From NCBI GenBank assembly GCA_038228485.1, contig JBBRPG010000028.1:1-28558 (forward strand): a stretch of 28,558 nucleotides of DNA, in the 5' to 3' direction. The position numbers were made by a program, and so were the translations under genes. Positions within the stretch are counted from its first letter, which is position 1. The number at the start of each line of letters is the position of its first letter. This DNA comes from DATARH01 sp038228485 (GTDB taxonomy: Bacteria; Pseudomonadota; Alphaproteobacteria; ATCC43930; CGMCC-115725). The notes under the pieces were generated by a model, which saw only the letters and a program-made list of their open reading frames with translations, ran no database searches and was not told the DNA's origin. Shown one piece after another: positions 14,812 through 23,050 of the stretch.

Positions 14812-15981
14812 ATGCCGGCAGCGAAGATCGCGCTTTACGCCAGTGTTGGCGCCGAGCTCACGCATTACGACGTAGATGTCGAGGGCTGCACCCTGACCCG
14901 GCGCGGCACGGTGAGCCTGCCGGCCAATGTGCAATACGTCTGGCCCCACGCCTCGCAGCCATTCCTCTACGCCGCGACCAGCGACAGCGCCTCGGGCATG
15001 GGCGCGCCCGGCGCCAACCACCACGTCAGCGCGCTGCGCATCGACCGGGCGAGCGGCGCGTTGTCGCCGCACGGCGCGCCGATCCCGCTGCCGACCCGGC
15101 CCATTCACATGGCGACCGACATCCCGAGCGAGCATGTGCTGGTCGCGTTCAACAATCCGAGCGCCATCCGCGTTTACCGGATCAATGCGGACGGCACCCC
15201 GGGCGCCGAGGTGATTCAGGGCGACCTCGATCCCGGGATTTTCGCGCATCAGGTGCGCGCGACGCCGGACAACCGCCAGGTGATTCTCGTCACCCGCGGG
15301 CATGATCCAGCGGGCGGCAAGCCCGAGGAGCCGGGCGCGCTCAAAATCTTCGACTTCAACGCCGGGGTGCTGAGCAACGAAGCCTCAGTCGCACCCAATG
15401 GCGGCTATGGGTTCGGGCCGCGCCACCTCGACTTCCATCCGACAAAGCCGTGGGTCTACGTCTCACTGGAACGCGAGAACCGGGTCGACATGTTCCCGCT
15501 GACGGACGGCGCGCTGGCCCCGGAAGCTGCCTTCCGCAAATCGACCCTGTCGCAGCCGGTGCCGCCGGGCGCGCGCCAGGCGGTCGGCACCGTGCACGTC
15601 CATCCCAACGGCAAGTTCGTCTATGTCGCCAACCGCGCCTCGACCGCAATCGAGCAGGAGGGCCACAAGGTCTTCGCCGGCGGCGAAAACACGCTCGCGG
15701 TGTTCGCGATCGACGCCAATACCGGCGAGCCCAACTCGATCCAGCATGTCGACACCCGCGGCATCCACTGCCGGACGTTCCACATCGACCCAAGCGGCAA
15801 GATGCTGGTCTGCGCGCACATCCAGGGGATCACCGTCAAGGACGGCGCGCAACTGCGCGAGGTGCCGTGCTGCCTCTCGGTGTTCCGTGTCGGCGACGAC
15901 GGCAAGCTCGATTTCGTCCGCAAATACGATATTGACGTCGGCGGCCGGACGATGTGGTGGATGGGGATGGTAAGCCTCTGA
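14812..15981 (+). CDS. Lactonase-family beta-propeller protein (6-phosphogluconolactonase-like)
   Basis: The protein is 389 residues, the normal size for the seven-bladed Pgl/lactonase family (PF10282). Blade-like repeats recur (HVLVAFNNPSAIRVYRI, PWVYVSLERENRVDMFPL, KFVYVANRASTAIE, NTLAVFAID), and the family hallmark YGFGPRHLDFHPTKPWVYV lies about residues 200-220. ATG at 14812 is preceded by GGGAG at 9 bases and gives MPAAKIALYASVG, a sensible first strand. There is no signal peptide. Members hydrolyse sugar lactones or related cyclic esters in the cytoplasm, but many are uncharacterised. It is transcribed divergently from the redox operon and ends only 19 bases before the convergent reductase gene. 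Confidence 0.8.
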   Translation: MPAAKIALYASVGAELTHYDVDVEGCTLTRRGTVSLPANVQYVWPHASQPFLYAATSDSASGMGAPGANHHVSALRIDRASGALSPHGAPIPLPTRPIHMATDIPSEHVLVAFNNPSAIRVYRINADGTPGAEVIQGDLDPGIFAHQVRATPDNRQVILVTRGHDPAGGKPEEPGALKIFDFNAGVLSNEASVAPNGGYGFGPRHLDFHPTKPWVYVSLERENRVDMFPLTDGALAPEAAFRKSTLSQPVPPGARQAVGTVHVHPNGKFVYVANRASTAIEQEGHKVFAGGENTLAVFAIDANTGEPNSIQHVDTRGIHCRTFHIDPSGKMLVCAHIQGITVKDGAQLREVPCCLSVFRVGDDGKLDFVRKYDIDVGGRTMWWMGMVSL

Positions 15982-16000
15982 AAGACCGATCCCTCCGTCG

Positions 16001-17059
16001 TCAATTCAGCCGCAGCTCGCTGATGTGCCGCGGGTCCTGCTTGAGCTCGCCCTTCTCGACTTTTTTGACGATGTCGACGAGACGCTCGTTGGCGCGGGCG
16101 TGGATGCCCGCCCGCACCCCCTCGCGCACGACAAAACCGTTGAGGAACTCGATCTCGGTGCGGCGACCTTTGGCCATGTCCTGGCCCATTGACGGCCGCT
16201 GGTCGGCGGCGCCGCGCGGCGCGGCGAGCCGGTGCTCGTCGTAGGCCTTCAAGGCCGCGGCATCGCCCTCGCCGGCCCTGGCGATCAGCTCCGGATCCTG
16301 ATGCCCGATCTCTTCGAGCTTGTAGCCGAGCGCCTGGCCGATGCGGATCGCCTCGCTGCCGAGCCGCGCCTGGAAATGGCGGATCGCCTCGTTGTCGGTG
16401 ATCTGCCCGCCCGATAGCCCAGTGCAGGCGGAGACCCCGTTCGCCGTCGAGTTCTGCACCAGCTTGGACCAGCGCTCGCCCCAGAGATTATCGGTAGCCT
16501 TGGCGCTGTCGGCGTGGGCGACAAGACGGCAGACCTCTTGCGCCCGCTCGGTGATGCGGCCATGAACCTCGCCGGTGCGATAGACCGTATGCCGGCTGCC
16601 GCCGATCAGCCCGCCGCGATGGATTTGCCCCGGGGCGTGTAGATGGACGCTGATGTTGCTGGCGATGCAGCCCATCGTCTTGCCCCAGCCGACCACCTCG
16701 GCGATCGTCGCCTCGTTCATGCAGTTCTGCAGCGACACGACGTAGCCGCCCGGCGCCAAATACTGCTTGATCAGCCGCGCCGCCCATTCGGTGTCGTAGG
16801 ATTTGGTGCAGACAAAGGCGATGTCGACCGGCTTTTCCTTGGCCAGGGTCTGCGCCTCGGTCAGGTGGATCGCGCGCACCTTGACCGCGAACGGGTTGGG
16901 TCCCTGGTGATGGGTGATCTTAAAGCCGTCGCGGTTGATCGCCTCGACATTCTCCGGCCAGAAATCGATAAAGGTCACGTCCTCGCCGGCCTTCGCCATG
17001 TGTGCGCCGCTATAGCCGCCGACCGCGCCGGCGCCGACGAAGACGATGCGCTTGCCCAT
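16001..17059 (-). CDS. Ketopantoate reductase family protein (ApbA/PanE-like)
   Basis: The protein is 352 residues. It starts at ATG 17057-17059 with an excellent GGGAGGAAA ribosome site and an immediate Rossmann motif G9-A-G11-AVG14. Further family marks are VCTKSYDT (dinucleotide/catalytic lysine region), SLQNCMNE, LVQNSTANGVSACTG, and the C-terminal MGQDMAKGRRTEIEFLNGFVV block, which resembles the SM-QD--GR-TEI--LNG signature. It should reduce a 2-oxo acid with NADPH. At about 350 residues it is longer than biosynthetic PanE (about 300), with an insertion around residues 250-285, and no pan genes are nearby. A catabolic 2-oxoacid or hydroxyacid substrate is therefore plausible. Confidence 0.85.
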   Translation of the reverse strand: MGKRIVFVGAGAVGGYSGAHMAKAGEDVTFIDFWPENVEAINRDGFKITHHQGPNPFAVKVRAIHLTEAQTLAKEKPVDIAFVCTKSYDTEWAARLIKQYLAPGGYVVSLQNCMNEATIAEVVGWGKTMGCIASNISVHLHAPGQIHRGGLIGGSRHTVYRTGEVHGRITERAQEVCRLVAHADSAKATDNLWGERWSKLVQNSTANGVSACTGLSGGQITDNEAIRHFQARLGSEAIRIGQALGYKLEEIGHQDPELIARAGEGDAAALKAYDEHRLAAPRGAADQRPSMGQDMAKGRRTEIEFLNGFVVREGVRAGIHARANERLVDIVKKVEKGELKQDPRHISELRLN

Positions 17060-17128
17060 CGATTTCCTCCCGCTTGAGTTGTTGGATGCGATGGTAGCCC
17101 CCGCTGGCGCCAACCGGCAATGCGGCGC

Positions 17129-17557
17129 TCAAGTCGCGGTGGGCTCCCAAAGGTTCACCACCTGAATTCCGCAGCCCTCGAAAGCTCGGATATCGCGAGT
17201 GGCAACGCCTAAGCCGCGCGACGATGCGATGGCGGCGATCAACCCGTCGTATCCCTGAAAAGGACGGCCGCTTCGTTCACGCGCCAGCGCCAGTTCGGCA
17301 TATGCATCGGCGGCGGGCCGGTCAAAACCGAAAACCCGATTCTCGAACGCCCGGACGAGCATGGTTTTAAACAGCGTCTCCAAACGCACACGACGACGAC
17401 CAAAGGGGAGCCGCGCCAAGCCACGTCTAATCTCGGCGATATTGATGGCCGTTGTCGCTAGATCGAAGGTAGGCGTTGCGTCCATCCATTTCGCTACCGT
17501 TTGGCATGGCGCGGGCCGCATGACCTCAGAAATGACATTGGTGTCGAGAATGATCAT
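17129..17557 (-). CDS. vapC: VapC/FitB-type PIN-domain toxin
   Basis: The protein is 142 residues, the usual PIN toxin size. The acidic active-site residues of this nuclease family are visible: D5 (LDTN), E42 (AEIRRG), D104 (GYDGLIAAIA) and D122 (TRDIRAFEG). The family cleaves RNA, often tRNA or rRNA, when not neutralised. The start ATG overlaps the antitoxin stop in ATGA, the standard coupled arrangement. The end (FEGCGIQVVNLWEP) is typical of the FitB branch. It should be repressed together with vapB from the promoter at 17822-17850. Confidence 0.93.
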   Translation of the reverse strand: MIILDTNVISEVMRPAPCQTVAKWMDATPTFDLATTAINIAEIRRGLARLPFGRRRVRLETLFKTMLVRAFENRVFGFDRPAADAYAELALARERSGRPFQGYDGLIAAIASSRGLGVATRDIRAFEGCGIQVVNLWEPTAT

Positions 17558-17799
17558 TCGTCGCTGAAATCGGGGGGATCGGGCGGCGTGACCGGCGGAT
17601 GAGGCGTCAGCTCCACGCCGTTTTTGGGGCCGAACAGCTCTCTGGCAATATCGCCCAAGGTCTCCGGACGCTGGCGGTCGAGCGACTCGCGCAGCACCCG
17701 CCGCGCCTCTTCCTCCATCGAGCAGCCATGTTCGGTAGCCCGAGCTTTCAGGCGGATTTTGAGGCTCTCGTCGAGATTTCGGATGGTGATGCTGGCCAT
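17554..17799 (-). CDS. vapB: VapB/FitA-type ribbon-helix-helix antitoxin
   Basis: The protein is 81 residues. The N-terminal MASITIRNLDESLKIRLKARA is a ribbon-helix-helix DNA-binding fold of the FitA type, followed by EEEARRVLRESL. The Pro-rich acidic tail (about residues 60-81) is the likely toxin-binding part. ATG at 17797-17799 was chosen over an upstream start because GGGAG lies 6-10 bases before it and it begins the first strand. An upstream extension would run through the operator. It is expected to bind the inverted repeat at 17809-17847 and repress its own operon with VapC. Confidence 0.9.
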   Translation of the reverse strand: MASITIRNLDESLKIRLKARATEHGCSMEEEARRVLRESLDRQRPETLGDIARELFGPKNGVELTPHPPVTPPDPPDFSDE

Positions 17800-17808
17800 G
17801 TCGTCTCC

Positions 17809-17847
17809 CGAAAGTGAAATCATTCTAGCTTGATGATTGCACTTTCG
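17809..17847. promoter_or_regulatory. VapBC autoregulatory operator (inverted repeat)
   Basis: Two 15-base arms, CGAAAGTGAAATCAT and ATGATTGCACTTTCG, match as an inverted repeat with one mismatch around a 9-base spacer. The repeat starts 10 bases upstream of the vapB ATG and covers the -10 and spacer of the predicted promoter. This is where a ribbon-helix-helix antitoxin of this type would bind to repress. Assignment to VapB is inference from position and symmetry. Confidence 0.75.
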
Positions 17848-17850
17848 CAA
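17822..17850 (-). promoter_or_regulatory. Sigma-70-type promoter of vapBC
   Basis: On the minus strand, TTGCGA (-35, 17845-17850) and TAGAAT (-10, 17822-17827) are separated by exactly 17 bases. The -10 differs from TATAAT at one base. Transcription would start about 15 bases before the vapB ATG. The promoter is embedded in the inverted repeat, so operator binding would block it. Confidence 0.65.
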
Positions 17851-17984
17851 TGCAATGCCGCGCTGAGACCGACGCGCAGGAGCTTTGTCGGATAGACGAT
17901 TGCGATGCCGCCGGCATAGGCGGTATCAGTCAGGAACTGCCCAAAATGCGGGCATCTGCATTCAAGTCGAGGAGGAGCCGGCCG

Positions 17985-19253
17985 ATGCCGGACGCGGGAG
18001 GCACGACGACGACCGGGCCGAGGCCGCGCGATGCGACCGTCGAAGGGCGCGGCGCCTGGGTCGCCGCCGGCGTCAGCGTCGTCCTGCTGTCGATCTCCTA
18101 TGGCTCGCCGCTGCTGATCGTCATCGGGCTGAAGCCGATCGCCGCCGACCTCGACACGCAGCGCCAGGTGATTTCGCTAGCGGCGGCGCTGGCGTGGGTC
18201 GGCACCGGCCTCGGCGGCATCTTCATGGGCTGGGTCGCCGACCGCATCGGGGTGCGGCGCACGGTGATCTTCGGGTCGACGATGATTGCCGCGGGGCTCG
18301 CAGTCTCGGCGAGCGGCAAGGTCTGGGCGCTTTACGTCGGCCACGGATTGCTGCTCGGCTTTCTCGGCAACGGCGCGATGTTCCCGCCGCTGCTGGTTTA
18401 TGTCAGCCGCTGGTTCGAGCGGCGCCGCGGCACGGCGCTGGCGCTGATCTCGTCCGGCCAGTACGTCGCCGGCATGGTATGGCCCAGCGTGTTCGAGTTC
18501 GGGATGACGCGATTCGGCTGGCAGGCGACGATGATCGCCTACGGCGTCTTCGCGGTGGTGGCGATCCCGCCGATCGCAGCGCTGTTCCTGCACCCGGCGC
18601 CGGAGCCATCGCACGAGAGCAGCATGGCCGAGGCGGGCAGGCGCGGCCCCTTGGTGCTCGGCCTGCCGCCCAATCTGGTGCTGGGGGTTTTGGCGGTCGC
18701 CGGGTTCTGTTGCTGCGTGCCGATGGCGCTGCCGCAGAGCCATCTGGTGGCGTTCTGCACCGATGTCGGCATTCCGGCGGCGACCAGCGCAATCATGCTG
18801 TCGGTGATGCAGGCCTGCGCTTTTTGCAGCCGCCAATTCTGGGGCTGGCTTGCCGACCGGGTCGGCGGGCTGATCACTCTGATCCTCGGCTCGGCCTGCC
18901 AGACGCTGGCGATCGCCGCGTTCCTGCTGACCCAGAACGAGGCCGGGCTGTTCGCGGTCTCGGCGGCCTACGGGCTCGGGTTCAGCGGCATCGTGCCGGC
19001 CTATGTGCTGGTCGTGCGCGAGCTGTTCCCCTCATCCGAGGCGTCGTGGCGGGTGCCGACCGTGCTGTTCACCAGCATGGGCGGGATGGCGTTCGGCAGC
19101 TGGTTCGCCGGCGCACTCTACGACCATTACGGCTATTACGCGCCGGCCTTTATGACCGGGGTGGCCTTCAACCTGGTCAATCTGATGCTGATCGGGTTTC
19201 TCGTCGCGCGGCGCGGGCTCAGCAGCGGCGGAATGCGCCCGGCGATGGCGTGA
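17985..19253 (+). CDS. Major facilitator superfamily transporter (monocarboxylate/OFA-like)
   Basis: The protein is 422 residues with about twelve membrane helices. The loop 2-3 motif GWVADRIGVRRTV is the MFS signature (G---DR-G-R), repeated more weakly in the second half as GWLADRVGGL. ATG at 17985 follows a strong GGAGGAG site; the open frame extends back to 17850 through the vapBC promoter, but that part looks non-coding. The general form, with YVSRWFERRRGTALAL after helix 4, resembles proton-linked monocarboxylate and oxalate/formate-type carriers. Lying beside alpha-hydroxy-acid oxidases, it could import a hydroxy- or oxo-acid; that substrate is inference. Confidence 0.87.
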   Translation: MPDAGGTTTTGPRPRDATVEGRGAWVAAGVSVVLLSISYGSPLLIVIGLKPIAADLDTQRQVISLAAALAWVGTGLGGIFMGWVADRIGVRRTVIFGSTMIAAGLAVSASGKVWALYVGHGLLLGFLGNGAMFPPLLVYVSRWFERRRGTALALISSGQYVAGMVWPSVFEFGMTRFGWQATMIAYGVFAVVAIPPIAALFLHPAPEPSHESSMAEAGRRGPLVLGLPPNLVLGVLAVAGFCCCVPMALPQSHLVAFCTDVGIPAATSAIMLSVMQACAFCSRQFWGWLADRVGGLITLILGSACQTLAIAAFLLTQNEAGLFAVSAAYGLGFSGIVPAYVLVVRELFPSSEASWRVPTVLFTSMGGMAFGSWFAGALYDHYGYYAPAFMTGVAFNLVNLMLIGFLVARRGLSSGGMRPAMA

Positions 19254-19300
19254 ACCGCCCGTCGCCGGGTAGGAATTGCGGCGGCGCCTGCGGCGCTCCG

Positions 19301-19319
19301 CGGTAACGAAGGGTTACCG
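19301..19319. terminator. Hairpin in the convergent gap, overlapping a stop codon
   Basis: CGGTAAC and GTTACCG form a perfect 7-bp stem with a GAAGG loop. The right arm contains the TAA stop (minus strand) of the hydroxy-acid oxidase, and the MFS gene ends 47 bases to the left. There is no T tract on either side, so it could be a two-way RNA end structure rather than an intrinsic terminator. Confidence 0.35.
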
Positions 19320-20507
19320 GTTGCGCTCCCAATCTTCCTGCCACAAGAAGTCGGGGCCGAGCTGGTCGAGGCTGGGGCAGCCGATCTGGCCCATGACCAG
19401 GTCGATCTCGGTGCGGAAGATGTCGACCGCCTTGTTGACCCCGTCGAGCCCGCCGGCGACCGCGCCATAAAGGGTCGGCCGGCCGAAAAAGCAGAAATCG
19501 GCGCCCAGGCACATCGCGATCAGGATGTCGGCGCCGCGGCGGACGCCGCTGTCGAGCATTACCGTCATGCGGTCGCCGACCGCGCGCTTCACCGCCGGTA
19601 GCACGTCGAGCGACGCCGGCGCCTGGTCGAGCTGACGGGCGCCGTGGTTCGAGACGATGATGCCGTCGCAGCCGATCTCGGCGCAGCGGATCGCGTCGGC
19701 CGGGCTCATGATGCCCTTCACCACCAGCTTGCGCGGGAACAGCTCGCGGTAGTGTTCGAGCTCCTTCCAGGTCTGGGCGTGGGCCGGCACCTGGGCGCGG
19801 TTGAACTTGATCGTGTCTTCCGGGGTCGCCCCTTTCGGCAGGTAGGGCAGCCAGTTGCCGAGCTCCGGAGTGCCGCCATGGGTGATGTATTCGTAAATCC
19901 AGCCGGGATGGGCCAGCGCCTCGGCGAGCAGGGCCGGCTTCAGTCTTAGCGCCGCCTGCAGCCAGTTGCCCCGGATGTTGGCGTAGCCGTTGCGGGTGTT
20001 GCGTTCGCGCTTCGAGTGCACCGGCACGTCGACCGTCAGCACCAGCGCTTCGAGCCCGGCATCGGCGGTGCGCTTGATCAGATCGTCGGAGACCGCGCCG
20101 TCCTTCGCCGCGTAAAGCTGGTACCAGGCGTTTTTCGGCGCGACCTTGGCGGCGTCCTCGATCGTCTGGTTGCTGGCGCCCGACATGATGTAGGGGATGT
20201 TCGCCTCGCGCGCGGCCTCGGCCAGCATCATGTCGGCGCCGCGGCGGAAGAGGCCCGCGCTGCCGGTCGGCGAAATGCCGAACGGGCTGTTGAACTTGTG
20301 GCCGAAGATCGTCTGCGACTGATCGCGCTTCGACACGTCGACCAGATAGCGCGGCAGCAGCTTGTGCTGATGGAAGGCTTCGGTGTTGCGGTCGAGCCCG
20401 CGCTCGTCCTCGAGCCCGCCCTCGATGAAGTCGAAGGCGACCTTGGGCAGCCGCCGCTTCGCCATCTGGTGCAAGTCTTCGATATTGATCGCGTCGTTCA
20501 GTCTCAT
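19314..20507 (-). CDS. FMN-dependent alpha-hydroxy-acid oxidase/dehydrogenase (LldD-like), intact copy
   Basis: The protein is 397 residues, a full-length member of the lactate/glycolate/mandelate oxidising flavoprotein family, which oxidises 2-hydroxy acids to 2-oxo acids. Landmarks include WYQLYAA with Y132, LTVDVPVHSKRERN, VVKGIM (K264), the catalytic base H288 with R291 in SNHGARQLD, and the FMN-phosphate region DSGVRRGAD and FFGRPTLYG. The usual motif is SNHGGRQLD; here one Gly is Ala. ATG at 20505-20507 has GGGAG about 10 bases upstream. A close paralogue lies at 23728-24922. There is no signal peptide, so it is cytoplasmic or membrane-associated. Substrate unknown. Confidence 0.92.
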   Translation of the reverse strand: MRLNDAINIEDLHQMAKRRLPKVAFDFIEGGLEDERGLDRNTEAFHQHKLLPRYLVDVSKRDQSQTIFGHKFNSPFGISPTGSAGLFRRGADMMLAEAAREANIPYIMSGASNQTIEDAAKVAPKNAWYQLYAAKDGAVSDDLIKRTADAGLEALVLTVDVPVHSKRERNTRNGYANIRGNWLQAALRLKPALLAEALAHPGWIYEYITHGGTPELGNWLPYLPKGATPEDTIKFNRAQVPAHAQTWKELEHYRELFPRKLVVKGIMSPADAIRCAEIGCDGIIVSNHGARQLDQAPASLDVLPAVKRAVGDRMTVMLDSGVRRGADILIAMCLGADFCFFGRPTLYGAVAGGLDGVNKAVDIFRTEIDLVMGQIGCPSLDQLGPDFLWQEDWERNR

Positions 20508-20592
20508 CGTCGTGCAGCTCCCGAGCCGCGCAGAATCCCAAGCGCACGGCAACATGGCGCATTTCCCTGTGACCGGACAACGCCGAATTTCA

Positions 20593-20622
20593 CTGCGCGC
20601 GGCAGCGTCGCGCTGCGCGCAG
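20593..20622. repeat. G/C-rich inverted repeat in a divergent promoter region
   Basis: CTGCGCGC (20593-20600) and GCGCGCAG (20615-20622) are perfect 8-base arms around a 14-base centre that can pair further by a few bases. It lies between the hydroxy-acid oxidase (leftward from 20507) and the Gfo/Idh gene (rightward from 20710). It may be an operator or just G/C-rich chance. No promoter was identified in the spacer. Confidence 0.3.
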
Positions 20623-20709
20623 CCTGCTTGCAGATCACGCCTTCATAGGCTCACATCGCCGACAGAGCGGGATGAGTGGGGAGACCGCGCCCGCGACGAG
20701 GAGAAGACG

Positions 20710-21813
20710 ATGGCCAGCGGCGGCAAAATTCGCGTCGGGATCGTCGGGCTGAGCCCGAACCGGGGATTCGCCTCGATCGCCCATATCCCGGCCTTGCGGG
20801 CGTTGCCGGATTTCGAGATCGCCGCGGTCTGCACCACGCGGCAGGAATCGGCCAAAGCGACGGCCCGGCATTTCGGCATACCCCTGGCGTTCTCCGACCC
20901 GGTGAAACTCGCGCAGCATCCCGATGTCGACCTCGTAACGGTCACCGTCAAGGTGCCCGACCATCACCGGCCGGTGATGGCGGCGATCGAGGCCGGCAAG
21001 CACGTCTACTGCGAATGGCCGCTCGGCCGGAACACCGACGAGGCCCGGCAAATGCTCGACGCGGCCGAACGCAAGGGCGTCCGTCACGCCGTCGGGCTGC
21101 AGGGTCAGCATTCGCCGACGATCAACTACGTCAAGGACCTGGTCGCCGAGGGCTATGTCGGCCGGGTGCTGACAGCGACGTTGATCGGCTGCGCGCCGAA
21201 TTGGGCGGCGACGCTCGACCGCGCCTATCAGGCCGATTTCGCCAACGGCGCCAACCTGATGACGATCACCGGCGGGCATCAGATCGATGCACTGTGCCAC
21301 TGCCTTGGCGAGTTCCGCGAGCTGAGCGCCTTCGCGGTCAGCCAGCGCGACCGAATACCGACCGAGGACCAGGGCGAGGTGCCGCTGACGTCGCCGGATC
21401 AGCTCGCGGTCAGTGGCATCCTCGGCGATGGCGCGGTGGTGTCGTTCCAGATCCGCGGCGGCATGGCGCGCGGCACCGAGTTCCTGTTCGAGATTCACGG
21501 CAGCGAGGGCGACCTGGTGCTGGCCTCCACCACCGGCGGCTCGATGCAGCGCCAGGAATTGTCGCTGCACGGCGCCCAAGGAAAGGGGGTGAAGTTAGCC
21601 GAGCTGCCGATCCCCGCGAAGTACCGCTATGTGCCGGAGGGTACGCCGGTGAACTCGCCGTATAACGTCGCCCAGCTTTACGTGAAATTGGGCGAAAGCA
21701 TCCGCAACGGCACGCCGGCAAGCCCCGGCTTCGACGCCGCGGTCAAACGACACCGGCTGATCGATGCGATCGTGCACGCCTCGAAGACCCGGCAAAAGCA
21801 GTTGCTCGGCTAG
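20710..21813 (+). CDS. Gfo/Idh/MocA-family oxidoreductase, Gal80-like
   Basis: The protein is 367 residues. An N-terminal Rossmann domain (IRVGIVGLSPNRGFASIAHIPAL here in part) has the GLS--RG form typical of Gal80-type members rather than GxGxxG. KHVYCEWPLGRN (about 98-109) is the EKP-like motif with EWPLG. The C-terminal alpha/beta domain ends near residue 360. Members use NAD(P) to oxidise or reduce sugars and related polyols, though some Gal80-like proteins only bind ligand. ATG at 20710 is preceded by GAGGAGAAG. The acyl-CoA-dehydrogenase-like gene follows 13 bases later, so they form one operon. Substrate unknown. Confidence 0.85.
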   Translation: MASGGKIRVGIVGLSPNRGFASIAHIPALRALPDFEIAAVCTTRQESAKATARHFGIPLAFSDPVKLAQHPDVDLVTVTVKVPDHHRPVMAAIEAGKHVYCEWPLGRNTDEARQMLDAAERKGVRHAVGLQGQHSPTINYVKDLVAEGYVGRVLTATLIGCAPNWAATLDRAYQADFANGANLMTITGGHQIDALCHCLGEFRELSAFAVSQRDRIPTEDQGEVPLTSPDQLAVSGILGDGAVVSFQIRGGMARGTEFLFEIHGSEGDLVLASTTGGSMQRQELSLHGAQGKGVKLAELPIPAKYRYVPEGTPVNSPYNVAQLYVKLGESIRNGTPASPGFDAAVKRHRLIDAIVHASKTRQKQLLG

Positions 21814-21826
21814 GAAGGCGCGCAAA

Positions 21827-23026
21827 GTGGATTTCGCGCTCACCGCCGAGCAGCAGCGCCTGCAGCAGGAGTGCCGGGAGCTCGCGGCCGATTTCGCCAC
21901 CCGCTCCGCTATGCACGACCGCGACGCCAGCCACCCGGTCGAGAACTACGACCGCCTGCGCGAGCACAGATTTCTGGCGCTGACCGTGGACAAGGAATGG
22001 GGCGGAAGCGGCGCCAGCTTTCTCGATCACACGATCGCCTACGAGGCGCTGGGCGCGGGTTGTCCGTCCACGGCGCTCGCCTTCAACATGCACGCTTCGG
22101 TGGTCATGCCGCTGCTGCAAAGCCCCGAGGTTTCGGCGGAGACCAAGCGGCGCATCGCCGATCTCGTCGTCAACGAGCACAAGCTGATCGCCGGTAATTT
22201 TTCCGAGCCGGCGACCACCTCGCTGATCGGCGAGCGCCCGCTGAAGGCGCGGGCGCGCCGCGCCGATGGCGGGTATCGGGTCACCGGCCGCAAGATGTTC
22301 GCCTCGATGCTCGAAGCGGCCGATTTCGTCCTGGTGATGGCCTACCCCGACGAGGCGACGAGCCCCTCGGCCGGGATGATCCTGATGCTGCCGCGCGCGG
22401 CCGAAGGGCGCAAGGTCGACCCGAACTGGGACGTGCTCGGCATGCGCGCCACGCGCAGCGACTCGCTGATCCTCGACGAGTGCTGGCTGCCCGAAAGCGC
22501 CGCAGTGTTCCGCTCGGACGACATGCGGCGGTTTCGTCACGACAATCTGAACTGGTTCTGGGGCTCATACACCCCGGTCTATCTCGGCGTCGCGCAAGCC
22601 GCATTCGACGAGCTGCGCCGGGTGATGCACAGCCGTAAAGCGGAAGGCTACGAGCAGCCGCTCGCCTATCATCCCGATGTGCGCCGCCATGTCGCCGAGA
22701 TGAGCGCCGATCTCGAAGCGGCGCGGCTGATCACCTATCGCTCGGCCTGGCTCAGCGACAAGGACGGGGCAACCGCGGAGACCACCGCCGCGCTCTACCG
22801 CGCCAAATACGCGGTCGGCGAAGCGGTCAGCCGCATAACCCGCACCGCGCTGACGCTCGGCGGCGCGCACGGCATCTTCAAGACCTCGCGGCTGGAGCAA
22901 TTGTTCCGCGACGGCGCGCTCGGCCCGCTGCACCCGCCGCCGGCGGATTTTTGCCTCTACAACATGGGCCTCTACGAGCTGGGGATCGACCCCGCCAACT
23001 TGCTGCCGCCGCTGAAACCGGGTTAG
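21827..23026 (+). CDS. Acyl-CoA-dehydrogenase-family flavoprotein, probable atypical member
   Basis: The protein is 399 residues. GTG at 21827 was chosen because AGGAAGG lies upstream and the frame then reads VDFALTAEQQRLQQE, the usual family N-terminus. The FAD/acyl-binding loop appears as GNFSEPATTSL (canonical SEP--GSD), with the mid-domain strand GYRVTGRKMFAS. The C-terminal helix bundle contains ALTLGGAHG. At the position where classic acyl-CoA dehydrogenases have the catalytic Glu in a YEGT-like motif, this protein reads RDGALGPLHPPPADFC, without an obvious base. It could use a Glu elsewhere, or belong to the flavin monooxygenase-like branch. It is coupled to the Gal80-like gene upstream. 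Confidence 0.85.
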   Translation: MDFALTAEQQRLQQECRELAADFATRSAMHDRDASHPVENYDRLREHRFLALTVDKEWGGSGASFLDHTIAYEALGAGCPSTALAFNMHASVVMPLLQSPEVSAETKRRIADLVVNEHKLIAGNFSEPATTSLIGERPLKARARRADGGYRVTGRKMFASMLEAADFVLVMAYPDEATSPSAGMILMLPRAAEGRKVDPNWDVLGMRATRSDSLILDECWLPESAAVFRSDDMRRFRHDNLNWFWGSYTPVYLGVAQAAFDELRRVMHSRKAEGYEQPLAYHPDVRRHVAEMSADLEAARLITYRSAWLSDKDGATAETTAALYRAKYAVGEAVSRITRTALTLGGAHGIFKTSRLEQLFRDGALGPLHPPPADFCLYNMGLYELGIDPANLLPPLKPG

Positions 23027-23050
23027 CAGATATCACCGTCCCATCGGAGC

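Noticed and set aside
17850..17984. A longer MFS transporter start at 17850
   Set aside because: The extension overlaps the vapBC promoter, has no membrane or family similarity, and the ATG at 17985 has a strong GGAGGAG site.
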